In this document: one piece after another, positions 51,163 through 60,072 of the stretch
Layout: each line of letters opens with the position of its first letter
Numbering within the stretch: the stretch's first letter is position 1
DNA from: Tigheibacillus halophilus
GTDB lineage: Bacteria > Bacillota > Bacilli > Bacillales > Amphibacillaceae
Assembly: GCF_042683165.1 (NCBI RefSeq)
Contig: NZ_JBHUIZ010000005.1
Location: forward strand, 248,001-312,000
Direction of reading: 5' to 3'
DNA: 64,000 bases
The notes under the pieces: model-generated
The model's database searches: none
Seen by the model: only the letters and a program-made list of their open reading frames with translations
What the model was told of the DNA's origin: nothing
Position numbers and translations under genes: made by a program

Positions 51163-51249
51163 ATTCACATACCTCCAAAAATGTCTGCTTTGATCATGCT
51201 TCTGCCATTTCTGGAAGAATCAGATGCATGACCATCTCCCACTCGTAAT

Positions 51250-51274
51250 ATTCCCTAAAACAAAGCTGTCAAAC
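51250..51274 (-). promoter_or_regulatory. Sigma-B-type promoter of the general stress gene
   Basis: On the minus strand, GTTTGA (51274-51269), 13 bases and GGGAAT (51255-51250) match the sigma-B consensus GTTTAA-N12-14-GGGTAT with one difference in each box. Confidence 0.75.
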
Positions 51275-51408
51275 ATTCCCCGCCTCATACGAATAGCACT
51301 TTAACATTTTGGTCTGACGCTTTCATACAGGCTTACCTGCCCAACAACTGATCTAAAAAAGTCGTACAGGTTAAGGGTGGTGGTTCGGCATGCCTTGGAG
51401 CGGCATTA

Positions 51409-51735
51409 TCACTCATTTTTTCCAGCTTGGATATTTCTCTCCATCCTCATTTTTTCTGCGCGATGAAACATCATCACTTTTGTCGCTCTCTCTACATTTT
51501 CCTCGCTGACTTTGATGTATACGGGGCTCTCTTTGTATCCAAATGCAACAAAATTCCTCCAGTTATATGGAATTTGGTACTTAAACGGAATCCGGTGATT
51601 TTTTAAGAGCCAATAATATTCATTTGCCTCGCTTAAATTTGTTTCACTCCCTTTGTAAACGATTTCATATTTACTGTCATCTTTAAACATAAATAATAAA
51701 ATAGCAACCGCCGACAATATGAAGATACCAGACAT
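51409..51735 (-). CDS. Hypothetical membrane-anchored protein, 108 residues
   Basis: One N-terminal membrane segment (MSGIFILSAVAILLFMF) is followed by a soluble domain of about 85 residues (YEIVYKGSETNLSEANEYYW, LLKNHRIPFKYQIPY, ESPVYIKVSEENVERA). ATG 51735 follows GAGGGG by six bases. The soluble part resembles small DUF2007-like alpha-beta domains that handle a signal-like substrate (EANEYYWLLKNHRI), but this is only a pattern impression. It stands alone. Confidence 0.7.
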   Translation of the reverse strand: MSGIFILSAVAILLFMFKDDSKYEIVYKGSETNLSEANEYYWLLKNHRIPFKYQIPYNWRNFVAFGYKESPVYIKVSEENVERATKVMMFHRAEKMRMERNIQAGKNE

Positions 51736-51921
51736 CACAAGCCCCTCTTTATTAGATTATTATTAGAGATGTTCATTTACTTAGAGTCTATCCAAGAAAT
51801 GGATGGCTAAAACATGGCTGATTCGTACTGCTGAAGTACAAATGCCGGTCTTATTTGTTTGGGGCTTCAGAAAATCGGGAAAATTTCCTTGAAAGCCCCA
51901 CAATAAGGGAGGGAAATAATG

Positions 51922-52080
51922 ATGCCACGCAGAGACGAAGATCTCGAAATTGAAAGAAGAGAGAAGAAGTCGGACTCAAGTAAGGTCGCGGCGACGTTCA
52001 TTAAATATGCTGCATATATCATCATTTTGGTCGTGATTTTATGGTTTCTGGCAAATTATATTTTGCCGATGTTCAAATGA
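51922..52080 (+). CDS. Small single-pass membrane protein, 52 residues
   Basis: This gene is too short for many callers. AAGGGAGGG (51905-51913) precedes ATG 51922 by eight bases, and another ATG overlaps at 51919. The product has a highly charged N terminus (PRRDEDLEIERREKKSDSSK) and one membrane helix (YAAYIIILVVILWFLANYIL), ending PMFK. The layout (charged head, one helix at the C terminus) and the strong ribosome binding site make it credible. Its function is unknown. It is followed by a long-loop hairpin. Confidence 0.7.
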   Translation: MPRRDEDLEIERREKKSDSSKVAATFIKYAAYIIILVVILWFLANYILPMFK

Positions 52081-52094
52081 ATTGTGGGGAACGC

Positions 52095-52144
52095 AAAAGA
52101 TCTGGGTGGAGAGGCTGTAGCTGTACTTACCATTCAGATCTTTT
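52095..52144 (+). terminator. Long-loop terminator
   Basis: AAAAGATCTG (52095-52104) and CAGATCTTTT (52135-52144) are perfect 10-base arms with a 30-base loop, 15 bases after the small membrane protein gene. Confidence 0.6.
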
Positions 52145-52308
52145 AATATCGTTTCTTTCATTTCATAAAAGGCGATAGTGCCGGATTAAACGCAAATGAA
52201 AATTTAAATGTATTCCAATAGACGGAAATATTTGATAATATAATTCGTATATTGTCATTCGAAATGGTAAGTAAAAAAGTAAATGATTCGTAGAGAGGAA
52301 GTTTATGT

Positions 52309-52926
52309 ATGCACATCATTGATCAATTCCAGGATATTCCAACAACGTGTATTTCCGATGCAATGGGCGGGATGGGCAATCTGGATTCATCCATTGCTCC
52401 TTTAAAAGGGAATTATCGGGTGGCGGGTCGCGCATTTACGGTGAAAATGCCTGTTGGCGATAATTTGATGGTACTTCAAGCAATCAAGGAAGCGAAGCCC
52501 GGGGATGTGCTTGTCATTGATGCAAAAGGTGATACTTATCGCGCGGTGGCTGGGGATTTCATACTGGGAATGGCTCAGACAATGGGAATTCAGGGTGTGA
52601 TTGCTGACGGCGTTATTCGAGATATTACTGGGGTGAAGGAATTGAATTTTCCCGTGTTCTGCAGGGGGACGACTGTTGCGGCCAGTGCTAAAACAGGAGC
52701 AGGTGAAGTGAATGTGCCGATTTCTTGTGCTGGCGTTGCAGTAAACCCTGGAGACATCGTAGTGGGTGATGCAGACGGGGTAGTTGTGGTTCCGCGTCAG
52801 CAGGAAAAGGCGATGCTTGAAAAATCCATAGAAAAAATCAATAAGGATGAAAAAAGAGAAGCGTCGGTGGCCGGTGATAAGGATAAAATCCTCGCTTATT
52901 TGGACGATATGTTATCAATAGGGTAA
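52309..52926 (+). CDS. RraA-family protein (aldolase/decarboxylase type)
   Basis: This 205-residue protein belongs to the RraA/HMG-aldolase fold family: PTTCISDAMGG at the N terminus, GDNLMVLQAIKEAKPGDVLV, the substrate loop IQGVIADGVIRDITGVKELN with the Arg-Asp pair, and GDIVVGDADGVVVVP. Such proteins include 4-hydroxy-4-methyl-2-oxoglutarate and oxaloacetate aldolases as well as RNase E inhibitors; the latter role does not apply to a Bacillus without RNase E. ATG 52309 follows AGAGAGGAAG. It is monocistronic and the substrate is unknown. Confidence 0.87.
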   Translation: MHIIDQFQDIPTTCISDAMGGMGNLDSSIAPLKGNYRVAGRAFTVKMPVGDNLMVLQAIKEAKPGDVLVIDAKGDTYRAVAGDFILGMAQTMGIQGVIADGVIRDITGVKELNFPVFCRGTTVAASAKTGAGEVNVPISCAGVAVNPGDIVVGDADGVVVVPRQQEKAMLEKSIEKINKDEKREASVAGDKDKILAYLDDMLSIG

Positions 52927-52980
52927 AAGAACAGGCGGGGTGTAGCACGACGCTTTTGTTGCAGAATGGGAATGAAAGAA

Positions 52981-53014
52981 AGTCACTGTGCTACCGTTAG
53001 ATAGTACAGTGACT
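52981..53014. terminator. Hairpin between RraA-like gene and ahpF
   Basis: AGTCACTGT and ACAGTGACT are perfect 9-base arms with inner partial pairing. T-runs are weak on both strands (TTTCTTTC on the minus side), so it most likely ends ahpF transcripts. Confidence 0.6.
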
Positions 53015-53037
53015 CCCGAATCGTATTATTCCATCTA

Positions 53038-54564
53038 TCAATGGCGAACAAGGTAGTCGAATGCGCCTAATGATGCAGTCGCACCTGATCCCATGGAGAT
53101 AATGATTTGTTTATACGGACTATTCGTGCAGTCTCCTGCAGCGAAAACACCAGGAACGTTCGTTGCGCCACGCTCGTCTGTAATGATTTCGCCGAATTTA
53201 TTCCGCTCAACAGCATCCCCAAGCCATTCAGTATTTGGAACGAGGCCGATTTGAACAAATACACCTGCTAGTTCAATATGGTGCTCGCTCTTTGTTTCAC
53301 GGTCGATGTAGGTAATACCGTTCACGCTGTTAGTGCCTGTAATTTCCGTAGTTTGCGCGTTCGTAACGACTGTGACGTTAGGCAAGCTGTGAAGACGGTC
53401 TTGCAGTACGGAATCAGCTTTCAATTCTGGTGAAAACTCAAGCACAGTCACATGTTGGACGATGCCTGCCAAGTCAATGGCTGCTTCCACACCGGAATTT
53501 CCGCCGCCAATTACTGCTACGTCTTTACCTTCAAATAATGGTCCGTCGCAGTGAGGGCAGTACGCGACTCCCTTATTTTTGAATTCTGCTTCGCCAGGGA
53601 CACCGATATTACGCCAGCGTGCACCTGTGGAAAGAATGACAGTTTTACTTTTTAGTACAGCGCCGTTTTCCAACTCAATTTCAATGCCATCATCTTTCTT
53701 TTCCAAATGCTTGGCATTTTGCAAGTTCATCACATCAATGTCGTACACTTTCCCGTGTTCTTCCAAATTTGCTGCGAACTTAGGTCCTTCCGTATACTTG
53801 ACACTGATGAAGTTTTCAATACCTGCCGTGTCCAGAACCTGTCCGCCAATACGATCAGCAACCATACCAGTGCGGATTCCTTTACGTGCTGCGTAGATAG
53901 CCGCACTGGATCCAGCTGGTCCGCCGCCGACTACAAGCACATCAAATGGATCTTTGTCGGCAAAGTCTGAAGCGTCTGGTCCGCTGCCAAGCATGGATAG
54001 GATTTGTTCGACAGACATCAGGCCGTCGGCAAATGGCTTTCCGTTAAGGAATATGCTTGGCACTGCCATGATATCTTTCGCTTCTTCCTTAAAAGCAGCA
54101 CCATCGATCATGGAATGTGTGATATGTGGGTTAAGAACACTCATCATGTTTAACGCTTGTACAACTTCTGGGCACTTGGTACAGCTCAGGCTGACATACG
54201 TCTCGAAGTGGTGTTCGCCTTCTAGGTTTTTAATCTGGTCAATTACCTTTTGTTCGGCTTTTGGTGCTCTTCCACTTACCTGTAATAGAGCAAGTACTAA
54301 TGAAGTAAACTCATGGCCTAAAGGAATACCGGCAAAAGTTATGCCAGTGTCCTCGCCAATGCGGTTGACACTAAAGCTTGGTGTTCTTTTTAGTTGTGTG
54401 TGCTCTACTTTAATGTTGGATGACATCGTAGCTAATTCATCTATCAGTCCCAGCATGTCACCGGAAACTTTATCCTCTCCAGCACTTACCTTAAGCAGCA
54501 CATCGCCCTCCATCATTTGCAGATATTGGGCTAATTGTTCTTTGATGTCTTTATCTAATAACAT
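53038..54564 (-). CDS. ahpF: Alkyl hydroperoxide reductase subunit F
   Basis: This 508-residue flavoprotein disulfide reductase regenerates AhpC with NAD(P)H. The N-terminal tandem thioredoxin-like domain (to about 200) has the CxxC in SLSCTKCPEVVQAL. The FAD site is VVGGGPAGSSAAIYAARKG, the pyridine nucleotide site IGGGNSGVEAAIDL and the redox pair CPHCDGPLF. VFAAGDCTNSPYKQI closes the FAD domain. It starts 12 bases after the ahpC stop behind GGAGTGC. It matches the usual length. Confidence 0.96.
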   Translation of the reverse strand: MLLDKDIKEQLAQYLQMMEGDVLLKVSAGEDKVSGDMLGLIDELATMSSNIKVEHTQLKRTPSFSVNRIGEDTGITFAGIPLGHEFTSLVLALLQVSGRAPKAEQKVIDQIKNLEGEHHFETYVSLSCTKCPEVVQALNMMSVLNPHITHSMIDGAAFKEEAKDIMAVPSIFLNGKPFADGLMSVEQILSMLGSGPDASDFADKDPFDVLVVGGGPAGSSAAIYAARKGIRTGMVADRIGGQVLDTAGIENFISVKYTEGPKFAANLEEHGKVYDIDVMNLQNAKHLEKKDDGIEIELENGAVLKSKTVILSTGARWRNIGVPGEAEFKNKGVAYCPHCDGPLFEGKDVAVIGGGNSGVEAAIDLAGIVQHVTVLEFSPELKADSVLQDRLHSLPNVTVVTNAQTTEITGTNSVNGITYIDRETKSEHHIELAGVFVQIGLVPNTEWLGDAVERNKFGEIITDERGATNVPGVFAAGDCTNSPYKQIIISMGSGATASLGAFDYLVRH

Positions 54565-54576
54565 TTAATGCACTCC

Positions 54577-55146
54577 TTAAATTTTACCTACTAAGTCAAG
54601 GCTTGGCTTAAGTGTTTCAGTACCCTCTTTCCATTTTGCAGGGCAAACTTCACCTGGGTTGTTGCGAACGTATTGTGCCGCCTTGATTTTGTCGATAAGC
54701 GTACTTGCGTCACGGCCGATACCATCAGCATTGATTTCCGCAGCTTGTACGATGCCATCTGGATCAATGATGAATGTACCGCGCTGTGCAAGGCCCAATT
54801 CTTCATCCAGTACGTCAAAATTGCGAGTGATTGTTTGGGATGGATCGCCAATCATTGTATATTCAATTTTGTTAATCGCTTCTGAGTGATCATGCCATGC
54901 CTTGTGTACAAAATGTGTATCCGTTGAAACAGAATATACTTCCACACCAAGCTTTTTCAGTTCTGCATATTGTCCCTGCAGATCCTCAAGCTCTGTAGGG
55001 CAAACAAAGGAAAAATCTGCTGGATAAAAGCAAACAATATTCCATTGTCCTTTCAGATTTTCATCACTGACTTCAATGAATTCCCCATTTGCGCTATTGT
55101 AAGCTTGTGCTGTGAATGGTTGTATTTCTTTTCCGATTAAAGACAT
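54577..55146 (-). CDS. ahpC: Alkyl hydroperoxide reductase subunit C (peroxiredoxin)
   Basis: This 189-residue 2-Cys peroxiredoxin reduces peroxides. The peroxidatic Cys is in ADFSFVCPTELEDLQ and the resolving Cys in NNPGEVCPAKWK. YSVSTDTHFVHKAWHD and RGTFIIDPDGIVQAAE are further family blocks. ATG 55146 follows AGGAGGAAGATAC; the upstream open frame to 55221 lacks similarity. It is first in the ahpCF operon, with a consensus promoter and a PerR-like site upstream. Confidence 0.96.
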   Translation of the reverse strand: MSLIGKEIQPFTAQAYNSANGEFIEVSDENLKGQWNIVCFYPADFSFVCPTELEDLQGQYAELKKLGVEVYSVSTDTHFVHKAWHDHSEAINKIEYTMIGDPSQTITRNFDVLDEELGLAQRGTFIIDPDGIVQAAEINADGIGRDASTLIDKIKAAQYVRNNPGEVCPAKWKEGTETLKPSLDLVGKI

Positions 55147-55239
55147 AGTGTATCTTCCTCCTGATGTGTATTTTAGAATAGTTCGTTCGTTTAAGGCGTA
55201 TGGCTGACCATTCCTCAACAAACAGCAATGATTTATTTT

Positions 55240-55254
55240 TTATTATCATTGTTT
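55240..55254 (-). promoter_or_regulatory. Possible PerR box
   Basis: TTATTATCATTGTTT (read on the + strand) matches the Per consensus TTATAATNATTATAA at 11 of 15 positions and lies just downstream of the ahpC promoter, where PerR binds in other Bacillaceae. Confidence 0.4.
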
Positions 55255-55281
55255 AACTATAATAAGTACAAACTGTCTCCA

Positions 55282-55309
55282 ATTATATATAACTCATGGC
55301 TTTTGTCAA
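55282..55309 (-). promoter_or_regulatory. Promoter of ahpCF
   Basis: On the minus strand, TTGACA (55309-55304) and TATAAT (55287-55282) are 16 bases apart, about 135 bases upstream of the ahpC start. Confidence 0.8.
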
Positions 55310-55547
55310 CAAATACCATCGTTCGAATGTTCTAATTAATCTTTATTTTATCTGTACAATTTGTACTTGAACGAGCAGTTGCCAGCCATCTGGATTCTCA
55401 CTTGGAAATAGCAGCAAAATCAGCGAATGGGCGGACTATTATTTTCAATTAACAAAAGCATTTCTCGATTAAGCTATATATTTGAATATAATTAGTATCA
55501 GTCTTGGGTAGGAGTTTTCAGTGTTTAAAAAATAGAATACGCTCCCA
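55310..55547. other. Spacer between ahpC promoter and MATE gene
   Basis: No gene or clear terminator is visible. Only an AT-rich stretch with a weak TCCTACCC/GGGTAGGA symmetry near 55510 is seen. Confidence 0.35.
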
Positions 55548-56900
55548 TCAACCCTTTTCCCTATTCCGGAATAACTGCTTTTCTCGCCATTTCCCATAGC
55601 GGTAATATAGAAAAGCAAATACACTGCTGATGATGAAGCTTGCGCCCATCCCGATACCGACACCGGAGTCTCCAAGCCATTTGGCGAAAAGGGCTGTCAG
55701 CGGGTATCGCAAGACCCAGAATGAGATAATGTTTAAAACAAGCACCTGATACATGGCCCCAGACGCGCGGACGACACCATTCAGAATGAAATTGATTCCC
55801 AGGAAAGGGTAGCACCATGCGACGATTTGTAAGTAATTGGTTCCAAAAGCTACTGCGTTTTTCTCCTGTATGAATAAGCGCATTCCAAGCGAAGCCAGAA
55901 ATACGACCAATATGGCAATAACCAGCATCACTGCAAAATTATAAAAAACGCCATATATGGCAATCTTCCTCACACGCTCCCAATTGCTGACACCAATATT
56001 CTGGCCGGCCATGCTATTGACAGCTGTTCCAAGGGCCTGAGCCGGAAGCATAAGAATACTGTCCAGCCGCTGTGCAGCACTGAATCCAGCTACTACACTT
56101 TCTCCAAAACCTGTCACTACACTCATGATGGCAGCTACCCCAGCGGAAATGACTGCCATCTGTAAACCGGATGGGATTCCCAGGTTCAAAATCAAGCCGA
56201 CCTCCTGCTTACTGGGTAGTTTAGGGATGCGAAAGGGTGCCAGTTTGCGATATAAGACATAACTGATCCCATAGAGAAATGCGATGCCCTGGGATGCGAT
56301 GGTTGCCAATGCAGCCCCCTGTACGCCTAAGTCAAATCCAGCGATGAATAACGGATCCAGCAAAATATTCAGAATGACAGCTACCAACACAAACCGCAGG
56401 GGTGTCCTGCTATCGCCTAAAGCCCTTAATACGGTACTGATGAAGTTATAACCGAACAAAAATAAGATGCCAATAAAATTAATCCGCAAGTAGCTGATTG
56501 CATCAACCATCATACTTTGCGGTGTACCTAATAACTGCAGCAGTGGGCCAGCCATCAGGAAGCCTGCAGCTCCCAGGACGATGGATAAGCATGCCAGTAC
56601 AACAACAAAGGCATTCAGGTAACGCCGCAATCCTTCCGTGTTATCTTTGCCCTTTTGCTGTGACAAAATGGTTAGGGATGCATTGTTTAAGCCGATGACG
56701 AATGACAGCATGGTGAAAATGATCGTGCTCGAAACTGCAACAGAACCAAGCGCTTTGGCACCAAGCAAATTCCCGACCCAAAGACTGTCTGCAAATTGAT
56801 AGGAAGTCTGCAGTAAATTCGTCAGAATGATTGGACCAGAAAACATCATAAGCTGTTTGAATATATTACCATGCGTAAAATCGTATTGTGATTTATTCAT
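55548..56900 (-). CDS. MATE-family efflux transporter
   Basis: This 450-residue, 12-segment multidrug/oligosaccharide-type exporter is of the DinF/NorM class. Its blocks are PIILTNLLQTSYQFADSLWVG, the ASLTILSQQKG and LRALGDSRTPLRFV loops, and the second-half equivalents GFSAAQRLDSILMLPAQALG and AGQNIGVSNWERVRK. ATG 56900 lies seven bases after GGAGG; ATG 56903 is the alternative. It is divergent from the RpiR regulator of the D-amino acid locus. A substrate is not predictable. Confidence 0.9.
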   Translation of the reverse strand: MNKSQYDFTHGNIFKQLMMFSGPIILTNLLQTSYQFADSLWVGNLLGAKALGSVAVSSTIIFTMLSFVIGLNNASLTILSQQKGKDNTEGLRRYLNAFVVVLACLSIVLGAAGFLMAGPLLQLLGTPQSMMVDAISYLRINFIGILFLFGYNFISTVLRALGDSRTPLRFVLVAVILNILLDPLFIAGFDLGVQGAALATIASQGIAFLYGISYVLYRKLAPFRIPKLPSKQEVGLILNLGIPSGLQMAVISAGVAAIMSVVTGFGESVVAGFSAAQRLDSILMLPAQALGTAVNSMAGQNIGVSNWERVRKIAIYGVFYNFAVMLVIAILVVFLASLGMRLFIQEKNAVAFGTNYLQIVAWCYPFLGINFILNGVVRASGAMYQVLVLNIISFWVLRYPLTALFAKWLGDSGVGIGMGASFIISSVFAFLYYRYGKWREKQLFRNREKG

Positions 56901-57195
56901 CATACTGCCTCCATAACATTTGATGCCTGCTATGTCTTCCAAGTTGCAAGTGTGCTCGTTAGTTAACTTAAATGTTAAAGGTTGGAAAGCTGCATTGCAA
57001 TAAACGAGTTTCCCTGGCAGTGGCTGCTTGGAAGACGGACTCATCTATCTGTTAACAAACATCCATACTAAATCATTGCTAATGCTTCTTATGCATGTTA
57101 AAATAATCAAAACTTATAAAGCATTTCCTTCTTTTTAAATAAAATATGAAGTATTTGCTTCGTTTTAGTATACGGCACCGATGGAGGTATCGCCG

Positions 57196-58038
57196 GTGGA
57201 AGCTATTTATCAACGGATTGCTGCGCAGCAGCTTTCTTTTTCAAAGAATTTACTGAAGATTACATCACATTTATATGAAGATCCGAAAATGTTTGCGATG
57301 CAGTCAGCTGCAGAAGCAGGGAAGCGGATGGGGGTCAGTGAAACAACGGTGATCCGCTTTTGCCAAAAGCTTGGCTATGCAGGGTATCGTGAGCTGCAGG
57401 AAGAAATACGGCACGAATTATTCCGGAAAAGCACCCTGGCAGAGTTTGTGGAGCCTGTGGCAGATGACGCACAGCGAGCGTCAGTGAAAGCTTTGATGGC
57501 AAAGGATATCAATAATGTCCAGCGGGTGTTGGAGCACTTGTCTGAGGATAAGCTGGCTGCCGTTGTTTCCAGACTGTCTGCCTGCGATCGGGTGCTTGTG
57601 GCAGGGGTCCGTTCGTCACATGCACTGGCAAGCTGGTTTGCGTATGCACTTGATTTGGTGATGGGAAAAACAAGATTATATCAGCCGACAGTGGATGATG
57701 TATTACTCCGTGTAGGCGAACTGACGCCGAAAAGTGTGGTGGTCGCTTTTTCATTTCACCGGTACGCGGCAGATACGATCCATCTCGCCAAACTTGCAAA
57801 AAAGCAAGGGGTTTTTGTCGTTGCATTGACCGACACACCGGCTGCGCCAATAGCTGCGTATGCTGATATGATACTGCCGATCCACTTACAGACAACCTCG
57901 ACATTGGATGCAGCACCAGTTGTCATGTCACTGGCGAAAAGTATTGTTTCAGCAGTTTCACTGGAAAATAAGGAAGAATTCCAACAGCGAGTCACTAATT
58001 TTGAACAGTTGGATGGTAATGATTTTTTTGGTGGATAG
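57196..58038 (+). CDS. RpiR-family regulator of the D-amino acid conversion locus
   Basis: This 280-residue protein has an N-terminal HTH_6 (QSAAEAGKRMGVSETTVIRF, QKLGYAGYRELQEEI) and a C-terminal SIS domain (VAGVRSSHALASWFAYAL, VVAFSFHRYAADTIHLAK). GTG 57196 is preferred: GGAGGT lies seven bases upstream, and an ATG at 57181 would contain that site. It is followed 95 bases later by the M20-GNAT-racemase genes, which it probably regulates. SIS domains normally bind phosphosugars, so its ligand in an amino acid locus is an open question. Confidence 0.86.
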   Translation: MEAIYQRIAAQQLSFSKNLLKITSHLYEDPKMFAMQSAAEAGKRMGVSETTVIRFCQKLGYAGYRELQEEIRHELFRKSTLAEFVEPVADDAQRASVKALMAKDINNVQRVLEHLSEDKLAAVVSRLSACDRVLVAGVRSSHALASWFAYALDLVMGKTRLYQPTVDDVLLRVGELTPKSVVVAFSFHRYAADTIHLAKLAKKQGVFVVALTDTPAAPIAAYADMILPIHLQTTSTLDAAPVVMSLAKSIVSAVSLENKEEFQQRVTNFEQLDGNDFFGG

Positions 58039-58133
58039 TTTAGCCAAGCATATAACCGTTTGTATATAGCTTCAATCCATAAAAAAGATATGCATAACAA
58101 TCCATACACATCGTATACAAGGAGATGGAGAGC

Positions 58134-59267
58134 ATGAAAACTGAAGCAGAGCAGCTGGCAGGACAGTTGCAAAGCATATTCAATCATCTGCATGAGCATC
58201 CTGAAATCAGCTGGGAGGAACATGGGACAAGTGCATACATAAAGTCGATTGTGTCGGCGTATGACTGCAGGGTTCAGACATTTGATGACTGTGCGGCCGT
58301 GGTAGTAGAAATTGGCAGCGGAAAGCCTGTTGTCGCAATCAGGGCTGATATGGATGCCCTTTGGCAGGAAGTAGACGGCAAGATGCAAGCCAATCATTCC
58401 TGCGGACATGATGCCCATATGACAATTGTGCTTGGTGTATTTCTGTCGCTGGTGAAAAAGGGACTTCCTGAAACAGGAACATTTCGTTTCATCTTTCAGC
58501 CTGCCGAAGAAAAAGGCACCGGGGCTTTAAAAATGGTGGAGCTTGGTGTAGTGGATGACATTGATTTTCTATACGGTATGCATTTGCGGCCAGCTGAGGA
58601 ATTACTCGAAGGCCAGTTCGCCCCGGCAATTCATCACGGCGCAGCGAAGTTTATCGAGGGTACTGTTCTTGGCGAGGATGCACACGGTGCGCGGCCGCAT
58701 TTGAATGAAAATGCGATTCAAATCGGCACGGAGTTTTTCCAGCATCTGAATAATATCCATGCTGACCCCAGAGTGCCTTATTCAGTAAAGATGACTGCTT
58801 TTCAAGCGGGTGGAAAAAGTGCTAATATCATTCCTGGAAAAGCAGTCTTTTCCATCGATGTCAGGGCACAGAATAACGAAGTGATGGCCTTTCTGACAAA
58901 AAAAATTGAACAGATTGCTGCAATGCTTGAAAATTATCACGGCGTGCCCATTCACTTGGAAACGAAGGCGAACGTTGCTGCAGCTGTGCCTGACGAAACA
59001 GCTGCGAAAATTTTAAGCGAAGCTATTGCAGAACAAGCTGGGAGAGAAAATATGAAGCCAGCCATCACGACAACTGGTGGAGATGATTTTCATTTTTATA
59101 CGATCAAGCGGCCAACATTAAAGGCTACTATGCTGGCGATCGGGTGTGGTTTGAAACCGGGGCTGCATCACCCGCAAATGACATTCAACCATGACATGAT
59201 TCCAGAAGCGGTCAATATTCTGGTGCAAGCGCTAATGAAAACAGCCGCTGACAACCGGGAGGGATAG
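58134..59267 (+). CDS. M20-family amidohydrolase, probable N-succinyl-L-amino acid desuccinylase
   Basis: This 377-residue metallo-aminoacylase has an N-terminal metal site CGHDAHMTIVLGVF, catalytic and bridging Glu in FQPAEEKGTG, a lid dimerisation domain (about 180-290, GKSANIIPGKAVFSIDVRAQ) and the final metal His in GLHHPQMTF. ATG 58134 lies nine bases after AAGGAG. It is followed one base later by the GNAT gene and then the racemase. In Geobacillus and Bacillus relatives this trio converts D-amino acids to L-amino acids, with this enzyme removing the succinyl group. A general N-acyl amino acid hydrolase is the alternative. Confidence 0.87.
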   Translation: MKTEAEQLAGQLQSIFNHLHEHPEISWEEHGTSAYIKSIVSAYDCRVQTFDDCAAVVVEIGSGKPVVAIRADMDALWQEVDGKMQANHSCGHDAHMTIVLGVFLSLVKKGLPETGTFRFIFQPAEEKGTGALKMVELGVVDDIDFLYGMHLRPAEELLEGQFAPAIHHGAAKFIEGTVLGEDAHGARPHLNENAIQIGTEFFQHLNNIHADPRVPYSVKMTAFQAGGKSANIIPGKAVFSIDVRAQNNEVMAFLTKKIEQIAAMLENYHGVPIHLETKANVAAAVPDETAAKILSEAIAEQAGRENMKPAITTTGGDDFHFYTIKRPTLKATMLAIGCGLKPGLHHPQMTFNHDMIPEAVNILVQALMKTAADNREG

Positions 59268-59268
59268 G

Positions 59269-60054
59269 ATGCATACATTACAGATTCGGCAACTGACATC
59301 GATGGAGGAGCTACGGGAGATGCAGCAAGTGGAAAGAGGCGTGTGGCATATGGATCCGATTCCTGTCCACCAGACTTTTACTGCTCTGCATAACGGAGGT
59401 ATCATACTAGGTGCTTTCGATGGAGATGATATGGTTGGTTTCTTATACAGCTTTGCCGGGTTCGATGGAACAGCGCCTTATTTATGCTCTCATATGATGG
59501 GGATGCTGCCGGATTACCGCATGGGCGGGCTTGGCGAATCATTGAAATTGAAGCAGGCGGAAATCGCAAGGAATCTCGGCTATACGATGATCACGTGGAC
59601 TTACGACCCGCTGGAAAGCAGGAATGCGTATGTGAATTTACATAAACTTGGTGCAGCAGGCGCAGTATTTCAAGCGAATCACTATGGCGAGATGGATGAT
59701 GAATTCAATCAAGGGTTGCCTACGGACCGTATCCAAATCAAATGGGATCTCACCAGTGAAAAGAAGCATCCGGAAGTAACCGTGGATGCGGAGAAGATTT
59801 TGCTGGATGGCGGCAATAATCATGAACCCGTCATTCTAGGCGGACTGGAGAAGGTGGAGACAGCAGCAAATGAGCAAGTTTATTTTGTGGCAATACCAGC
59901 TGATTTCCAGGCAGTCAAGCAAGCAGATTTTGAAGCGGCAAAAAGCTGGCGTCTACAGTCTGGGAAGGTATTTCAAAAGTTATTTGATCATGGTTTTCAG
60001 GCTAGTGACCTGATTCGGAAAGAAGATTTCAGCTACTATGTGTTTACCAAATAG
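59269..60054 (+). CDS. GNAT acyltransferase, probable D-amino acid N-succinyltransferase
   Basis: This 261-residue protein has a GNAT fold in its first 160 residues. HTLQIRQLTSMEELREMQQV opens it and IILGAFDGDDMVGFLYSFAG follows. The acyl-CoA site is MMGMLPDYRMGGLGESLKLK, and ITWTYDPLESRNAYVNLHKL is a block typical of YjdJ-like large GNAT proteins next to racemases. The remaining 100 residues are family-specific. It starts one base after the M20 gene and 18 bases before the racemase. It is proposed to load succinyl-CoA onto D-amino acids; specificity is inferred from context. Confidence 0.85.
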   Translation: MHTLQIRQLTSMEELREMQQVERGVWHMDPIPVHQTFTALHNGGIILGAFDGDDMVGFLYSFAGFDGTAPYLCSHMMGMLPDYRMGGLGESLKLKQAEIARNLGYTMITWTYDPLESRNAYVNLHKLGAAGAVFQANHYGEMDDEFNQGLPTDRIQIKWDLTSEKKHPEVTVDAEKILLDGGNNHEPVILGGLEKVETAANEQVYFVAIPADFQAVKQADFEAAKSWRLQSGKVFQKLFDHGFQASDLIRKEDFSYYVFTK

Positions 60055-60072
60055 AAAAGGAGACGATAGATA

